Shown here one piece after another: positions 1 through 9,525 of a stretch of 64,000 nt of DNA. The stretch's first letter is position 1; each line of letters begins with the position of its first letter. The notes under the pieces are model-generated. The model was not told the DNA's origin and did not search any database. It saw only the letters and a program-made list of their open reading frames with translations. Made by a program: the position numbers and the translations under genes. The stretch comes from an uncultured Clostridia bacterium (lineage in GTDB: Bacteria > Bacillota > Clostridia > Christensenellales > Aristaeellaceae), in contig CAKTZR010000001.1 in NCBI GenBank assembly GCA_934636105.1, positions 266,354-330,353 of the forward strand, in the 5' to 3' direction.

Positions 1-53
1 ATCATCTCAAAATCGGCATCCGCTCTGCGGATATCGCCCAGCACTGTTTTCAT
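1..53 (-). CDS. TtcA-like tRNA thiolation ATPase, N-terminal fragment
   Basis: Only the first 17 codons lie in the window and the gene runs off the left edge. The ATG at 53-51 sits behind an AGGAGG ribosome-binding site. The visible peptide begins MKTVLGDIRRADADFEMI, which resembles the opening helix of TtcA/TilS-type PP-loop ATPases in Clostridia (LxxIRRAxxDYxMI before the SGGKDS loop). The ATP-binding loop itself is not visible, so the assignment rests on this short similarity. The gene is likely the next gene downstream of the histidine kinase on the same strand, 49 bases away. Confidence 0.45.
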   Translation of the reverse strand, partial: MKTVLGDIRRADADFEM

Positions 54-102
54 AACCAGCATCCTCCTACTTAAAAAAGTATATCAGCAAGAAGAAAAAA
101 CG

Positions 103-1446
103 TCAACGCTTGGGCAGCAGAAGCGTAAATTGACTGCCTTTTCCCAACGTGCTGGAAGCGCTGAGCGTTCCGCCATGCAATGCTGCAATCTCTTTGGAAA
201 GAGAAAGTCCCAGTCCCGTTCCGCTTCGATCTCGAACTGCATCCACACGATAAAAGCGATCAAAAATATGGGGCAGATCGTTTTCGCTGATGCCAATTCC
301 ATCGTCGCTGACCGCAACCTGCACGCTGTCCGGCAAGTCGCATACAGCCACGATAATATGTCCGCTGTCCCGCCCGTATTTGATCGCGTTTTCAATCAAA
401 TTCAACATCAACTGGGTCAACAGGCTTTGGTCTGCAAAGACGGAAACTGCCGTATCCGCATTGCAGGTGAATGTCATCTTCCGTTCTGCCATTTTTTCAT
501 TCAGCGCCGATGCAACGCCTTCGATAATCTCGCAAACAGGTACATTTTCCGGTTCAAAGGACAACCATCCTGTTTGCGCCCGTGCAATCGAAAGCATTTG
601 CCCAATCAATTTATTCATTCGGCCGCATTCCCGAAGAATCACGAAAAGGGATTCCTGCTGTTCCTTTGTCAGGGCCGACAGCGCCAGCATATTTTCCGCA
701 TAGGACGTTACCACAGCCAACGGCGTTCGGAGCTCATGAGAAGCATCCGATGTGAAACGCCGTTCCCGCTTAAAAGCATCCTCCAGCGATTCAAGCATGT
801 GATTCAGCGTGTGAATCAGCGCATCCAGTTCATCCCGCGTCCCGTTTTGCGGTATGCGCATGGAAAAATCGTTGCCCGCCGCCAGGCGTTCAGCCGTTTC
901 CGAAATGGCGTGAATCGGAGCAAGAATTCGTCCTGCAACTACAAAACTGACCGCAGAGGAAAGCAGAATCAACAGTGGAAACGCAAACAAAAAGATCAGC
1001 CGGAGCATGGCAAGCACGCGTTCGTCGCTTTCGCAAGATACGGCAGCCATCGCGCAAACCGTCCCATTTCCAACAACAAACGGGCCGGAAGTCATCGCCA
1101 AATAGGCCGAATGGCTGATCTCGATACGGGTCGGCGTTTTCGGTTCAGTTTCTTTCAGCTCTGGCAAATCCCCGCCGGAAGTGGAAAGAACAGCGCCATC
1201 CTCCAGCCAAACGGCATACTTTGCATCCTCGGAAAGCGGAACTTCATCTTCATAAAACGGCGAACCATTTCTGTTTTCCACCTGTGCGACGACTTGAGAA
1301 AGCGCAAGCTCGACGCTCTGGCGTCGATAGGCCGAAATGGTGTGCGCCGTCAACAGATAAATCACCGCAAACGCTGCCGTAAAGAGCAGCGAAGCCGCCG
1401 CAGCATTGGCTAGCGTCATACGGGCGCGGATTTTCATGTGTTTCAC
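103..1446 (-). CDS. HAMP-domain sensor histidine kinase
   Basis: Membrane sensor kinase of about 447 residues that should phosphorylate the response regulator encoded just upstream. Numbering from an ATG at 1452, there is a first membrane helix at about 17-35, an extracellular sensor of about 115 residues, a second helix at 151-173, HAMP at 175-228, the H-box SHELRTPL with His239, the N-box NLIENAIKYG at 351-360, and G boxes DDGIGI and GTGLGLSL. The ATG at 1452 overlaps the regulator stop codon (ATGA) but lies directly against the GGGAGGA ribosome-binding site. The GTG at 1446 has a proper 7-base gap and is the better start. The sensor domain is not recognised, so the stimulus is unknown. Confidence 0.9.
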   Translation of the reverse strand: MKHMKIRARMTLANAAAASLLFTAAFAVIYLLTAHTISAYRRQSVELALSQVVAQVENRNGSPFYEDEVPLSEDAKYAVWLEDGAVLSTSGGDLPELKETEPKTPTRIEISHSAYLAMTSGPFVVGNGTVCAMAAVSCESDERVLAMLRLIFLFAFPLLILLSSAVSFVVAGRILAPIHAISETAERLAAGNDFSMRIPQNGTRDELDALIHTLNHMLESLEDAFKRERRFTSDASHELRTPLAVVTSYAENMLALSALTKEQQESLFVILRECGRMNKLIGQMLSIARAQTGWLSFEPENVPVCEIIEGVASALNEKMAERKMTFTCNADTAVSVFADQSLLTQLMLNLIENAIKYGRDSGHIIVAVCDLPDSVQVAVSDDGIGISENDLPHIFDRFYRVDAVRDRSGTGLGLSLSKEIAALHGGTLSASSTLGKGSQFTLLLPKR

Positions 1447-1448
1447 GA

Positions 1449-2126
1449 TCATTCCTCCCGATCGCTGATGCGATAGCCAAAGCCGCGGGCCGTGCGAATC
1501 AGTTTTCGCGAAGCATTTCGATCAATTTTTGCCCGAAGATAACCGATATAGACGTCAACAAGGTTGGTTTCAAAGCTGCTTTCATAATTCCAAACATGGT
1601 CGCAAATCTGGTCGCGCGTCAACACCTGATTGCAGTTTCGAAGCAGATATTCAAGCAAAGCGTACTCCTTGGCCGTCAGATGAATTTCGTTTTCAGCGCG
1701 GGACACGGTGTGCGTCACCGTATCCATCGTCAAATCGCCGCAGACAAGCAGGGGAGAGCGGCTTGAACCATGCCGCCGAAGCATCGCGCGAATGCGCGCC
1801 AGCAGCTCGTTAAAAGCAAACGGCTTGGTCAAATAATCGTCCGCGCCCAAGTCCAGGCCGGTCACGCGATCCTCAATCGCATCGCGTGCCGTCAGCATCA
1901 GCGCTGCTCCCGCATAGCCTTCCCGTCGAAGCGCAGAAAGCAGAGAAAAGCCGTCCATCCCAGGAAGCATCACATCCAGAATCAGCGCATCGTATTCCGT
2001 GCTTCTGGCATAAAACAAACCGTCCGCACCGTTATCGCATGCGTCAACTGCGTATCCTTCCCGCGTCAGGCGGCTGACAAGCGCATCCTTCAGTGCGGGA
2101 TCATCCTCAACAACCAGCAATCTCAT
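1449..2126 (-). CDS. OmpR/PhoB-family response regulator
   Basis: 225-residue DNA-binding response regulator. The receiver domain has an acidic pocket at residues 8-9, the phosphoacceptor Asp51 in LILDVMLPGMDG, and the conserved Lys in the LTKPF motif near residue 101. The C-terminal half (about 125-222) is a winged-helix OmpR effector domain ending in RTARGFGYR. It is transcribed first in a two-gene operon with the histidine kinase, overlapping it by the ATGA junction, so the two are translationally coupled. Target genes are unknown; the divergent phosphodiester glycosidase gene at 2304 is a neighbour and possible target. Confidence 0.93.
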   Translation of the reverse strand: MRLLVVEDDPALKDALVSRLTREGYAVDACDNGADGLFYARSTEYDALILDVMLPGMDGFSLLSALRREGYAGAALMLTARDAIEDRVTGLDLGADDYLTKPFAFNELLARIRAMLRRHGSSRSPLLVCGDLTMDTVTHTVSRAENEIHLTAKEYALLEYLLRNCNQVLTRDQICDHVWNYESSFETNLVDVYIGYLRAKIDRNASRKLIRTARGFGYRISDREE

Positions 2127-2253
2127 GGGAAACTCCTTCGTTCATTGATATACTCCGGTGAACAGCATATCATATAAACATGAAAATCAGGTGAAAGATA
2201 CGTTAAATTTAAAATTGTGAACATGTCTTCATGTTCTTCTTAAAAAAAGCCGA

Positions 2254-2259
2254 TATACT
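2254..2259 (+). promoter_or_regulatory. Possible -10 box upstream of the phosphodiester glycosidase gene
   Basis: TATACT lies 45 bases before the start codon at 2304. No good -35 hexamer is found at the right distance, which could mean an activator-dependent promoter; the divergent response regulator is an obvious candidate. Confidence 0.35.
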
Positions 2260-2303
2260 GGCCCCGTTCCCCAATGAAGGGACAGAAACGGAGGCTATAT
2301 TGT

Positions 2304-3137
2304 ATGAAATTCCATTCAATTCTTGTCGCAGGACTGCTCGCGCTTTGCGCGGTTGCACCAACTGCTTCGCTTGCTCAAGATTGGCAGACGCCCTGCGTGG
2401 CCGCGCCTTATGATTACAGCTATGCCGATGATACGCGTCAGGTTGTCATCGATCGATACCAGTCAAACGGTGTAACCTACTTTGTTGCCGATGTGCAAAT
2501 CAGCGATCCGCACGATCTTCGGGCGGTTATTGCGCGCGAAAACGGCGGTGACTCTCGGCAGGCGCTTACGGATATTGTATCCGATCAAAACGCCGTGCTG
2601 GCCATCAATGGCGATGACTACGGCACACATCGATACGGAACCATCATTCGCAACGGTCAGCCCCTTCGCGCTGCGCAGACCACGCGAAACATGCTGATCG
2701 TCGATTCAAACGGAGATTTTTCAGTTCGCATTGATCGAAAAAACGAAAAGCCCAAGCAGTTGAGCGCCGACTTGATGGATGCCGGAACATGGCAGACCTT
2801 TGAATTTGGTCCGGCGTTAATTGAAAACGGACAAAAGCTGGAGTTCAGCCGCGTTTTTGATCTCATTTCTACCAAATCCTCCCGCCGTGAACCCAGAACG
2901 GCGATCGGCCAAATCGATGCGCTTCATTACGCAGTCATCGTTGCAGACGGAAGGCAGGACGGCTATTCCATCGGCATGACGCTGCCAGAGCTGCAGGATA
3001 TCTTCCTTTCGCTCAGCGCGAAAACGGCCATCAATCTGGATGGCGGCGGCTCAACGGAAATGTGGTTCAACGGCCAGATTATCAATCGGCCCAGCGGCGG
3101 CGCAGAACGAAAAATCACCGATATCATTTGCTTTTGA
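2304..3137 (+). CDS. Secreted phosphodiester glycosidase (NAGPA/DUF2233 family)
   Basis: 277-residue exported protein of the phosphodiester glycosidase family (human 'uncovering enzyme' NAGPA; bacterial members act on glycosyl phosphodiesters or exopolysaccharide). The ATG at 2304 follows GGAGG by 9 bases and opens a signal peptide (MKFHSILVAGLLALC...ASLAQ). The C-terminal signature NLDGGGSTEMWFNG followed by RPSGGAERKITD is diagnostic for the family. An in-frame ATG at 2274 exists but would bury the signal peptide and lacks a ribosome-binding site. It precedes a small membrane protein by 9 bases, probably in one transcript. The substrate in this organism is unknown. Confidence 0.85.
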   Translation: MKFHSILVAGLLALCAVAPTASLAQDWQTPCVAAPYDYSYADDTRQVVIDRYQSNGVTYFVADVQISDPHDLRAVIARENGGDSRQALTDIVSDQNAVLAINGDDYGTHRYGTIIRNGQPLRAAQTTRNMLIVDSNGDFSVRIDRKNEKPKQLSADLMDAGTWQTFEFGPALIENGQKLEFSRVFDLISTKSSRREPRTAIGQIDALHYAVIVADGRQDGYSIGMTLPELQDIFLSLSAKTAINLDGGGSTEMWFNGQIINRPSGGAERKITDIICF

Positions 3138-3146
3138 GGTGTCGTT

Positions 3147-3380
3147 ATGAAACGAAAACTGCTTTTTTATCTGAATGGCGCAGCTGCCGGCATTGCGATG
3201 GAATGGGCCGTCGCGCTGGCAGTTTCCATGCTGCTCAATCTGGGATATGTGATGCTTGCTCCGGCATGGCTGCCGGAATACGTCGGCGGCGAAATCAACG
3301 CGGTGCTTTTGCTGACGACCCTGTTCGCTTTTGTCGGCATTTTCATCAAGCGGATGTTAAATTCTGCAAGAAGCGATTGA
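3147..3380 (+). CDS. Small two-helix membrane protein, unknown
   Basis: 77-residue hydrophobic protein starting 9 bases after the glycosidase gene behind a GAGG ribosome-binding site. Two membrane helices are visible, at about residues 7-40 and 50-68, with a basic N terminus (MKRKLLF) and a basic tail (IKRMLNSARSD). No family is recognised. Spacing and strand suggest co-transcription with the phosphodiester glycosidase. Confidence 0.6.
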   Translation: MKRKLLFYLNGAAAGIAMEWAVALAVSMLLNLGYVMLAPAWLPEYVGGEINAVLLLTTLFAFVGIFIKRMLNSARSD

Positions 3381-3405
3381 CGAAATCCGATCATGCTGAT
3401 ACAAT
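3377..3405 (+). promoter_or_regulatory. Sigma-A-type promoter for the DUF368 gene
   Basis: TTGACG at 3377-3382, a 17-base spacer and TACAAT at 3400-3405. The -35 box overlaps the stop codon of the small membrane protein gene, so the DUF368 gene has its own start of transcription. Confidence 0.65.
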
Positions 3406-3514
3406 AGCAAGGAAAATATGCCATCGGGCTTTGCCGACTTTTGAAACGAGGGGATCCTTCGAACAATCCGCAAAGCCCCTTTAAGCTGAACTGACTTTTG
3501 AGGGGAAAGAAAAC

Positions 3515-4369
3515 ATGAAAACGATTTTTGAAATTCTGCGCGGTGTGGTCATCGGTTTGGCCAACATTATTCCCGGTGTGAGCGGCGGCACGATGATGGT
3601 CTCCATGGGCATTTACGACACAATCATCGGCTGCATCAATTCGCTGTTCAAGGATTTCAAGCGCTGCGTCAAAACCCTTTGGCCGTATGCGCTGGGCATG
3701 GTGCTTGGCATTCTTGGCCTTGCAAAACTGATTACCTTCCTGCTGGGCACATATCCGCTGCCGACCAACATGGCTTTCATCGGCCTGATTCTGGGCGGAC
3801 TGCCAATGATCCTCAAAAAAATGAAGGGTGAAAAGAAGGGCGTTGCGGGCGTAATCGCCTTTGTGCTGGCTTTTGCGCTGGTTGTCGGGCTGAAAATCGT
3901 CGGCGGTGGCAATGGCACAGATGCGACCATCACGCTGAACATCGGTCAAATCATCATCCTGTTTGTCATGGGCGTTATTGCTGCGGCGACAATGGTTATT
4001 CCGGGCGTGAGTGGCTCCATGATGCTGATGCTGCTTGGATATTACAACCCGGTCGTGGGCTCCGTGAGCGGCATGGTTGACGCGCTGCTTTCCGGCAATA
4101 TCAGTGCGGTGCTCAACTGCTGCGGCGTGCTGATTCCGTTCGGCCTTGGCGTTGTGGTGGGTATCTTTGCTGTCGCCAAGCTCATTGAGGTACTGCTGCG
4201 CCGTTTCCCCGGCCCAACTTATTGCGCCATCATGGGCCTTGTAACGGCCTCACCGGTCGCCATTCTGATGGGGTTGAGCTATGCGGGACTCACCGCTATG
4301 ACGATCATCATTTCCATCGTTGCCCTGGCACTCGGCTGTGTCGTGGCCTACAAGCTTGGCGGTGAATAA
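3515..4369 (+). CDS. DUF368 polyprenyl-phosphate transporter-like membrane protein
   Basis: 284-residue polytopic membrane protein of the DUF368 family. Two repeated halves each carry the motif (N/V)IPGVSGG or VIPGVSGS, at about residues 19-26 and 165-172, which is the family hallmark and suggests an internally duplicated, pseudo-symmetric transporter. Members of this family (PopT) were shown to recycle undecaprenyl phosphate across the membrane, supplying the lipid carrier for peptidoglycan and teichoic acid synthesis. The ATG follows GAGGGGAAAG. It is likely monocistronic, as metK behind it has its own riboswitch and promoter. Confidence 0.85.
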   Translation: MKTIFEILRGVVIGLANIIPGVSGGTMMVSMGIYDTIIGCINSLFKDFKRCVKTLWPYALGMVLGILGLAKLITFLLGTYPLPTNMAFIGLILGGLPMILKKMKGEKKGVAGVIAFVLAFALVVGLKIVGGGNGTDATITLNIGQIIILFVMGVIAAATMVIPGVSGSMMLMLLGYYNPVVGSVSGMVDALLSGNISAVLNCCGVLIPFGLGVVVGIFAVAKLIEVLLRRFPGPTYCAIMGLVTASPVAILMGLSYAGLTAMTIIISIVALALGCVVAYKLGGE

Positions 4370-4374
4370 ATCGG

Positions 4375-4403
4375 TTGACAAAATAAAGTCTGCCTGCTAT
4401 AAT
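4375..4403 (+). promoter_or_regulatory. Consensus sigma-A promoter for metK
   Basis: Perfect TTGACA at 4375-4380, a 17-base spacer and perfect TATAAT at 4398-4403. Transcription should start near 4410, just before the SAM riboswitch. Confidence 0.85.
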
Positions 4404-4430
4404 AACATCGTTTTTGAATGACATACAAGC

Positions 4431-4530
4431 CTTATTGAGAGCGGCGGAGGGAATAGGCCCGATGAAGCCCGGCAACCGGTTGAATCCGGTGCCAAATCCT
4501 ACGGCATTAGCCGGCAGATGAGGTATGGTT
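4431..4530 (+). promoter_or_regulatory. SAM-I (S-box) riboswitch
   Basis: The segment carries the conserved S-box core: AGCGGCGGAGGGA, then GGCCCGATGAAGCCCGGCAACC, an ACCGG/CCGGT helix, and GGTGCCAAATCC. CTTATT at 4431 pairs with GATGAG near 4519 to close P1. It lies between a strong promoter and an intrinsic terminator in front of metK. By analogy with Bacillus, SAM binding should favour termination and lower SAM synthetase expression. Confidence 0.92.
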
Positions 4531-4538
4531 GAATCAAG

Positions 4539-4569
4539 CCGCCTGATTTGCGTATCGGGCGGTTTTTTT
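4539..4569 (+). terminator. Riboswitch-controlled terminator before metK
   Basis: A 9-bp stem (CCGCCTGAT with ATCGGGCGG, one G-U pair) is followed by seven T. It is the expression platform of the SAM-I riboswitch. Confidence 0.88.
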
Positions 4570-4611
4570 CATGACCGCAAGCAGCTCTCAATCCACGAGA
4601 GGAGAACACCG

Positions 4612-5784
<1,173 letters not shown>

Positions 5785-5790
5785 AGACAC

Positions 5791-5825
5791 AAAAAGAAGT
5801 TGACAGCCGACGTCAACTTCTTTTA
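5791..5825. terminator. Bidirectional terminator between metK and rqcH
   Basis: AGAAGTTGAC and GTCAACTTCT form a strong stem flanked by A and T runs on both sides, serving the convergent metK (plus) and rqcH (minus) genes. Confidence 0.85.
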
Positions 5826-5834
5826 TATATTGTA

Positions 5835-7580
5835 TTATTCGCGCAGGAGCTTGATTTTTTTGACTTCAATCTCGCTCGGCGTGATATACAGCGTGCGCTG
5901 ATGGGTATAGGTGACGAAGCCGGCCGGCGTACCGCCCGGCTTTTTGATATAGCGGCGCAGAGTCGTGTCAATCGGCACCTGAGCGCTGCGCACACCCTTT
6001 GAATAATATGCCGCCAGCATAGCCGCCTGCACGAGCGTCGTTTCCGGCACTTCGCCTTCTGTGTGAATCAACACATGAGACCCCGGCATCTTCTGCGCAT
6101 GCAGCCATGTTTCGTTGCCGCGCGCGCCCATCGTCAGCCGCTCGTTTTGCAGCGCATTTTTTCCGACTTCTATTTCAATACCGTCACAGGAAAGAAATTT
6201 CATCGGCTGAGAGGGCGCTTCCTTCCTGGGCTTTACGCGGGACGAAGCCTGCCTCACATGGCCGGAAGCGACGAGCATTTCACGAAGTTCGGACAGCCCG
6301 CACGCATCGGTGCATTTACGTAAATCGTCTTCCATCTGCTCCAGATAGGCAAGTTCCTGTTCAGCTTTGGCTTTTTGCTCCGCCGCAAGCGTTCTTGCGC
6401 CGCGCGCCTTTTGATAGAGCTTGAAATACCGTTGGGCGTTTTGTGCAGGGGAAAGCGACACATCCATCGGAATGGAAACCGGTTCGCAGTTCTCGCTGTA
6501 ATAATTTTCGACAACAGCCACGGCTTCTCCCTTTTGCAGCCGATAGAGATTGGCCTGCAAAAGTTCGCCGTTCTGTCGATATTCTTCCATACGCGCCGCA
6601 CTGGCCAATGCGTCGTTCTGAATCGCAATTTTCTTTTCACAGCGCTCGATATGATTCTTCAGCGCATGTGCAAGACTCGCGCTTCGCTGATTCAGGCGGT
6701 CGCGGCGATCCCTCTCATAAAAATACGCATCCAGTGCAGCGCTGGGATCATCGTATTTCGCCGCATGCTCCATCGACATGTGCATCTGCGGGAAGGGGAA
6801 AACATCCGTCGGCGCACCGTTATCATCCAGCGTCACTACACAAGGCGCAAGCTCGGGCATTTGACGCAGATAGTCATACAGCGCGTTTGCAGCCGTGTGA
6901 ACGTCGATTTCGGTCACCAGCGACGCTTCCTCCATACCAATGCGTGCAGCTGCCTCACGGGCCGCTTGCGGCGAAAATCCGGCAATGCTCGCGCCAATCG
7001 CCTTTTCAAGCTTGCCGCCAGCCTGCTTAAGCGCAGTTTCAATCTCATCAACATTCGCCGTTTCCGGATTGAGCTTGCCCTGCGCCGGCGGATATTCATA
7101 GGGCAAGCCGGGCATGACCTGACGCACACGTGAAATATCCTGCCCGACATGGCGCGCCGCATCAATAATCCGTCCCTCTGCCGTGCGCAGAATGATATTG
7201 GAATGACGACCCATGATTTCCACAACCAGCGTTCGCGTTACCGGATCGCCCAGTTCGCTCAAATTGCTGATGTCGATTTCCAGAATGCGGTCGCCTGCAA
7301 TCCGGCGCACCGCCAACACACGTCCGCCGCAAAGATATTTGCGAAGCAGCATGCAGAGCATTGGCGGCTCCATAGGGCCCGTTTTCGCATGCTCACTCAG
7401 ATGTACGCGTGCCGCGCTGGCGGCTGCACTGAGCACAAGGCGATGGTTCGCACCTTGAGCGCGGATCATCAAATGGATTTCGTCTTTTTCTGGCTGAATG
7501 ACACGATCCACGCGGCCATCCCGAAGGGTTGTATCTAATTGCCGAGCGACAAAGCCCAGCATAACGCCGTCCATTGGCAT
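5835..7580 (-). CDS. rqcH: RqcH / NFACT-family ribosome quality control protein
   Basis: 581-residue homologue of eukaryotic Rqc2/NEMF and B. subtilis RqcH. RqcH binds obstructed 50S subunits carrying a stalled peptidyl-tRNA and recruits tRNA-Ala to add alanine tails. The N-terminal NFACT-N domain has DGVMLGFVARQL...GRVDRVIQPEKDEI, the middle has HhH and coiled-coil regions (about 270-430), and the C-terminal NFACT-R domain has EIEVGKNALQNERLT...WLHAQKMPGSHVLIH. Of three near ATGs, 7580 has the best gap to the AAAGGAGG site; 7586 is too close. These genes were formerly annotated as fibronectin-binding protein A. Confidence 0.9.
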   Translation of the reverse strand: MPMDGVMLGFVARQLDTTLRDGRVDRVIQPEKDEIHLMIRAQGANHRLVLSAAASAARVHLSEHAKTGPMEPPMLCMLLRKYLCGGRVLAVRRIAGDRILEIDISNLSELGDPVTRTLVVEIMGRHSNIILRTAEGRIIDAARHVGQDISRVRQVMPGLPYEYPPAQGKLNPETANVDEIETALKQAGGKLEKAIGASIAGFSPQAAREAAARIGMEEASLVTEIDVHTAANALYDYLRQMPELAPCVVTLDDNGAPTDVFPFPQMHMSMEHAAKYDDPSAALDAYFYERDRRDRLNQRSASLAHALKNHIERCEKKIAIQNDALASAARMEEYRQNGELLQANLYRLQKGEAVAVVENYYSENCEPVSIPMDVSLSPAQNAQRYFKLYQKARGARTLAAEQKAKAEQELAYLEQMEDDLRKCTDACGLSELREMLVASGHVRQASSRVKPRKEAPSQPMKFLSCDGIEIEVGKNALQNERLTMGARGNETWLHAQKMPGSHVLIHTEGEVPETTLVQAAMLAAYYSKGVRSAQVPIDTTLRRYIKKPGGTPAGFVTYTHQRTLYITPSEIEVKKIKLLRE

Positions 7581-7681
7581 AAGCATATCCTCCTTTAACG
7601 AGGTTCAACGTCTTTAGCATGACCAGCCGCTTGAACACATAGGATGCAGCGTGAGAAAAGGCGGCGCACCAAAGCTCATCT

Positions 7682-7710
7682 ATTATACCATCTTTTGCCC
7701 GCAAAGCAAA
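7682..7710 (-). promoter_or_regulatory. Promoter for rqcH
   Basis: On the minus strand, a perfect TATAAT (7687-7682) lies 17 bases from a weak TTTGCT (7710-7705), about 100 bases before the rqcH start. Confidence 0.55.
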
Positions 7711-7785
7711 GGGGAGAAGCAGGCATGCGCACGCGGAACGGGTCATAAACTGGTGCGGAAATGAACCGGCAAGGAGTGATGGCTT

Positions 7786-8826
7786 GTGAAATGGCCGAAA
7801 ATCAGAATTCGGCGCGAAACGATTGAACGCACGCTGATCGTGTGTTCGGCGGCCTTGGTGCTGCTGCTTTCAATCAAGCGAGGCGGCACGAACAGCGAAC
7901 CCTACGAAGAACCGCTGGAAGACATCCCGGAAATCAGCGTTTCGGCCACGCAGGCGGAGGATACGCGCCAAACCGTCGTCTATTATGAAGATGGAGACGG
8001 CTATCTGGTGCCCGTCCAGCGGGATGTTACCCGACAAGACGGCATCGCCAAAGCCACACTGGAATTGATGGTGCAAAATCCGCGAAACGACATGGATGCC
8101 GCGCGTCTCGGGCTTGTCCCCGTCGTGCCGGAGGGAACAACCTTCGATTTGGATATTTCCGGCGGACACGCCCGCGTGGATATGAGCGCACAGGCCCTTA
8201 ACGCAGACGATAAACAGCAGGAGGAAAACATGCGCACGGCAATCGTCTGGGCTTTGACGGAGTTTGACACCGTGAACGACGTGAACTTCCTGATCGACGG
8301 TAAATCGCGCGGCACGCTTACGCATGGCACAAACATCGGCGGTTCATATACGCGTGTCGGGTTGAATCTGGAAGATCAAAGCGAATCGACGTTTGCCGAC
8401 AGCGATGAAATTCAGGTCTTCTTCCCGGCTCAGGATGGTCGTCTGCTCGTTCCGATTTCCAGAACGGTTTATGGTTCGGACGATGTGGCAACCGCCGTTT
8501 TCGAGTTTCTGCGCGGCCCGAAAGCGGACAGTGGGCTGGAAACGCCGCTTGAGCAAAGCGTTCAGCTTTTAGGTATTGACGTCAGCGACGGTGTGATTAC
8601 CATCAATTTCAGCGGCGACTTCACAAAAATCGCCGAACAGAGCGACGGCGGCGTTCAGGCAATGCGCGCCCTGATGATGACATGCACACGCTATCCGGGC
8701 ATCAAAAAGGTCAAAATTCTGGTCGATGGAAAGCCGTATCAGCTGCCCGTCACAGAGGTGCCAACCTTCGCCAATGTTGCCAGCGAAGTGGAACACAGTT
8801 ATCCCGAAGTGATGATGATTGAATAA
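7786..8826 (+). CDS. gerM: GerM-like spore germination/sporulation lipoprotein-type protein
   Basis: 346-residue protein with an N-terminal membrane helix (about 16-30) and two GerMN domains (about 60-185 and 205-330), each with the pattern of a strand, (V/L)PV-R or VPISR, then a helix (ATLELMV, ATAVFEFLRGP). In Bacillus GerM is needed for late sporulation and germination, probably at the forespore-mother cell interface. The start is a GTG nine bases after AAGGAG; no suitable ATG is present. Together with the next two genes it keeps part of the Bacillus order gerM-rph-rdgB-ysnB, lacking rph. Confidence 0.85.
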   Translation: MKWPKIRIRRETIERTLIVCSAALVLLLSIKRGGTNSEPYEEPLEDIPEISVSATQAEDTRQTVVYYEDGDGYLVPVQRDVTRQDGIAKATLELMVQNPRNDMDAARLGLVPVVPEGTTFDLDISGGHARVDMSAQALNADDKQQEENMRTAIVWALTEFDTVNDVNFLIDGKSRGTLTHGTNIGGSYTRVGLNLEDQSESTFADSDEIQVFFPAQDGRLLVPISRTVYGSDDVATAVFEFLRGPKADSGLETPLEQSVQLLGIDVSDGVITINFSGDFTKIAEQSDGGVQAMRALMMTCTRYPGIKKVKILVDGKPYQLPVTEVPTFANVASEVEHSYPEVMMIE

Positions 8827-8830
8827 AGCC

Positions 8831-8865
8831 GGAGCCGGACGCATCAGGCGTTTCGGCTCTTTTCT
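8831..8865 (+). terminator. Terminator after gerM
   Basis: GAGCCGGACGC pairs with GCGTTTCGGCTC (small internal mismatch), followed by TTTTC. Confidence 0.65.
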
Positions 8866-8879
8866 TTGCACGCAAATTA

Positions 8880-8888
8880 TGCTATACT
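8880..8888 (+). promoter_or_regulatory. Extended -10 promoter for rdgB
   Basis: TGC-TATACT (extended -10) about 40 bases before the rdgB start; no clear -35 box. This suggests a promoter separate from gerM, which ends in a terminator. Confidence 0.5.
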
Positions 8889-8928
8889 GTTTTTAAGATC
8901 AACATCTAAAAAGGGAAGGCAGAAGCAT

Positions 8929-9525
8929 ATGGAAACACAGAAAATGCGTCTCATTGTCGCCAGCAATAATTCCAACAAACTGCGAGAATTTCGTGAAATT
9001 CTCGGCGGACGATTCGAAATCGTTTCCATGCAGGAAGCGGGGATTGATGCGGATATCGAAGAAAATGGTTCGACGTTTGAGGAAAACGCCTTAATCAAGG
9101 CCAATTATGTGATGAATGCCTGCCAAAGCGCTGCAATCGCAGATGACAGCGGACTTGAGGTGGATGCGCTGGATGGGGCCCCTGGCGTATACAGCGCGCG
9201 GTACTGCGGCTGTCATGGCGACGATGAAGCCAATAACAATTTGCTGCTGCACAACCTTGAATCCGTTCCCATGCCCAGAAAGGCACGCTATGTTGCCGCC
9301 ATTGCGCTGGTTCGTCCCGGCCATATGCCCATTGTATGCCGCGGCACCTGCGAAGGCGAAATTCTGACCGAACGTAGGGGGAAAGGCGGCTTTGGCTATG
9401 ATCCGCTGTTTTTATGTGAGACAGGGGAAACCTTCGCAGAAATTTCACCGGAACGCAAAAACGCCATCAGCCACAGAAAGCGCGGAATTGAAGCTGTTTT
9501 GCGCAAGCTGGAGGCAGAAGGATGA
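8929..9525 (+). CDS. rdgB: RdgB/HAM1-type XTP/dITP diphosphatase
   Basis: 198-residue house-cleaning pyrophosphatase that removes dITP, dXTP and related nucleotides. The family N terminus (LIVASNNSNKLREF), the acidic FEENALIKA helix, ADDSGLEVDAL and the C-terminal KGGFGYDPLF...ERKNAISHR are all present. The ATG at 8929 is chosen for its GGGAAGGC site; a further ATG at 8944 is possible. It overlaps the next gene by ATGA, indicating coupling. Confidence 0.95.
   Translation: METQKMRLIVASNNSNKLREFREILGGRFEIVSMQEAGIDADIEENGSTFEENALIKANYVMNACQSAAIADDSGLEVDALDGAPGVYSARYCGCHGDDEANNNLLLHNLESVPMPRKARYVAAIALVRPGHMPIVCRGTCEGEILTERRGKGGFGYDPLFLCETGETFAEISPERKNAISHRKRGIEAVLRKLEAEG

Noticed and set aside
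130..1413. 427-codon plus-strand frame opposite the histidine kinase
   Set aside because: Exact shadow of the kinase gene with Arg/His-rich sequence and no start signal.
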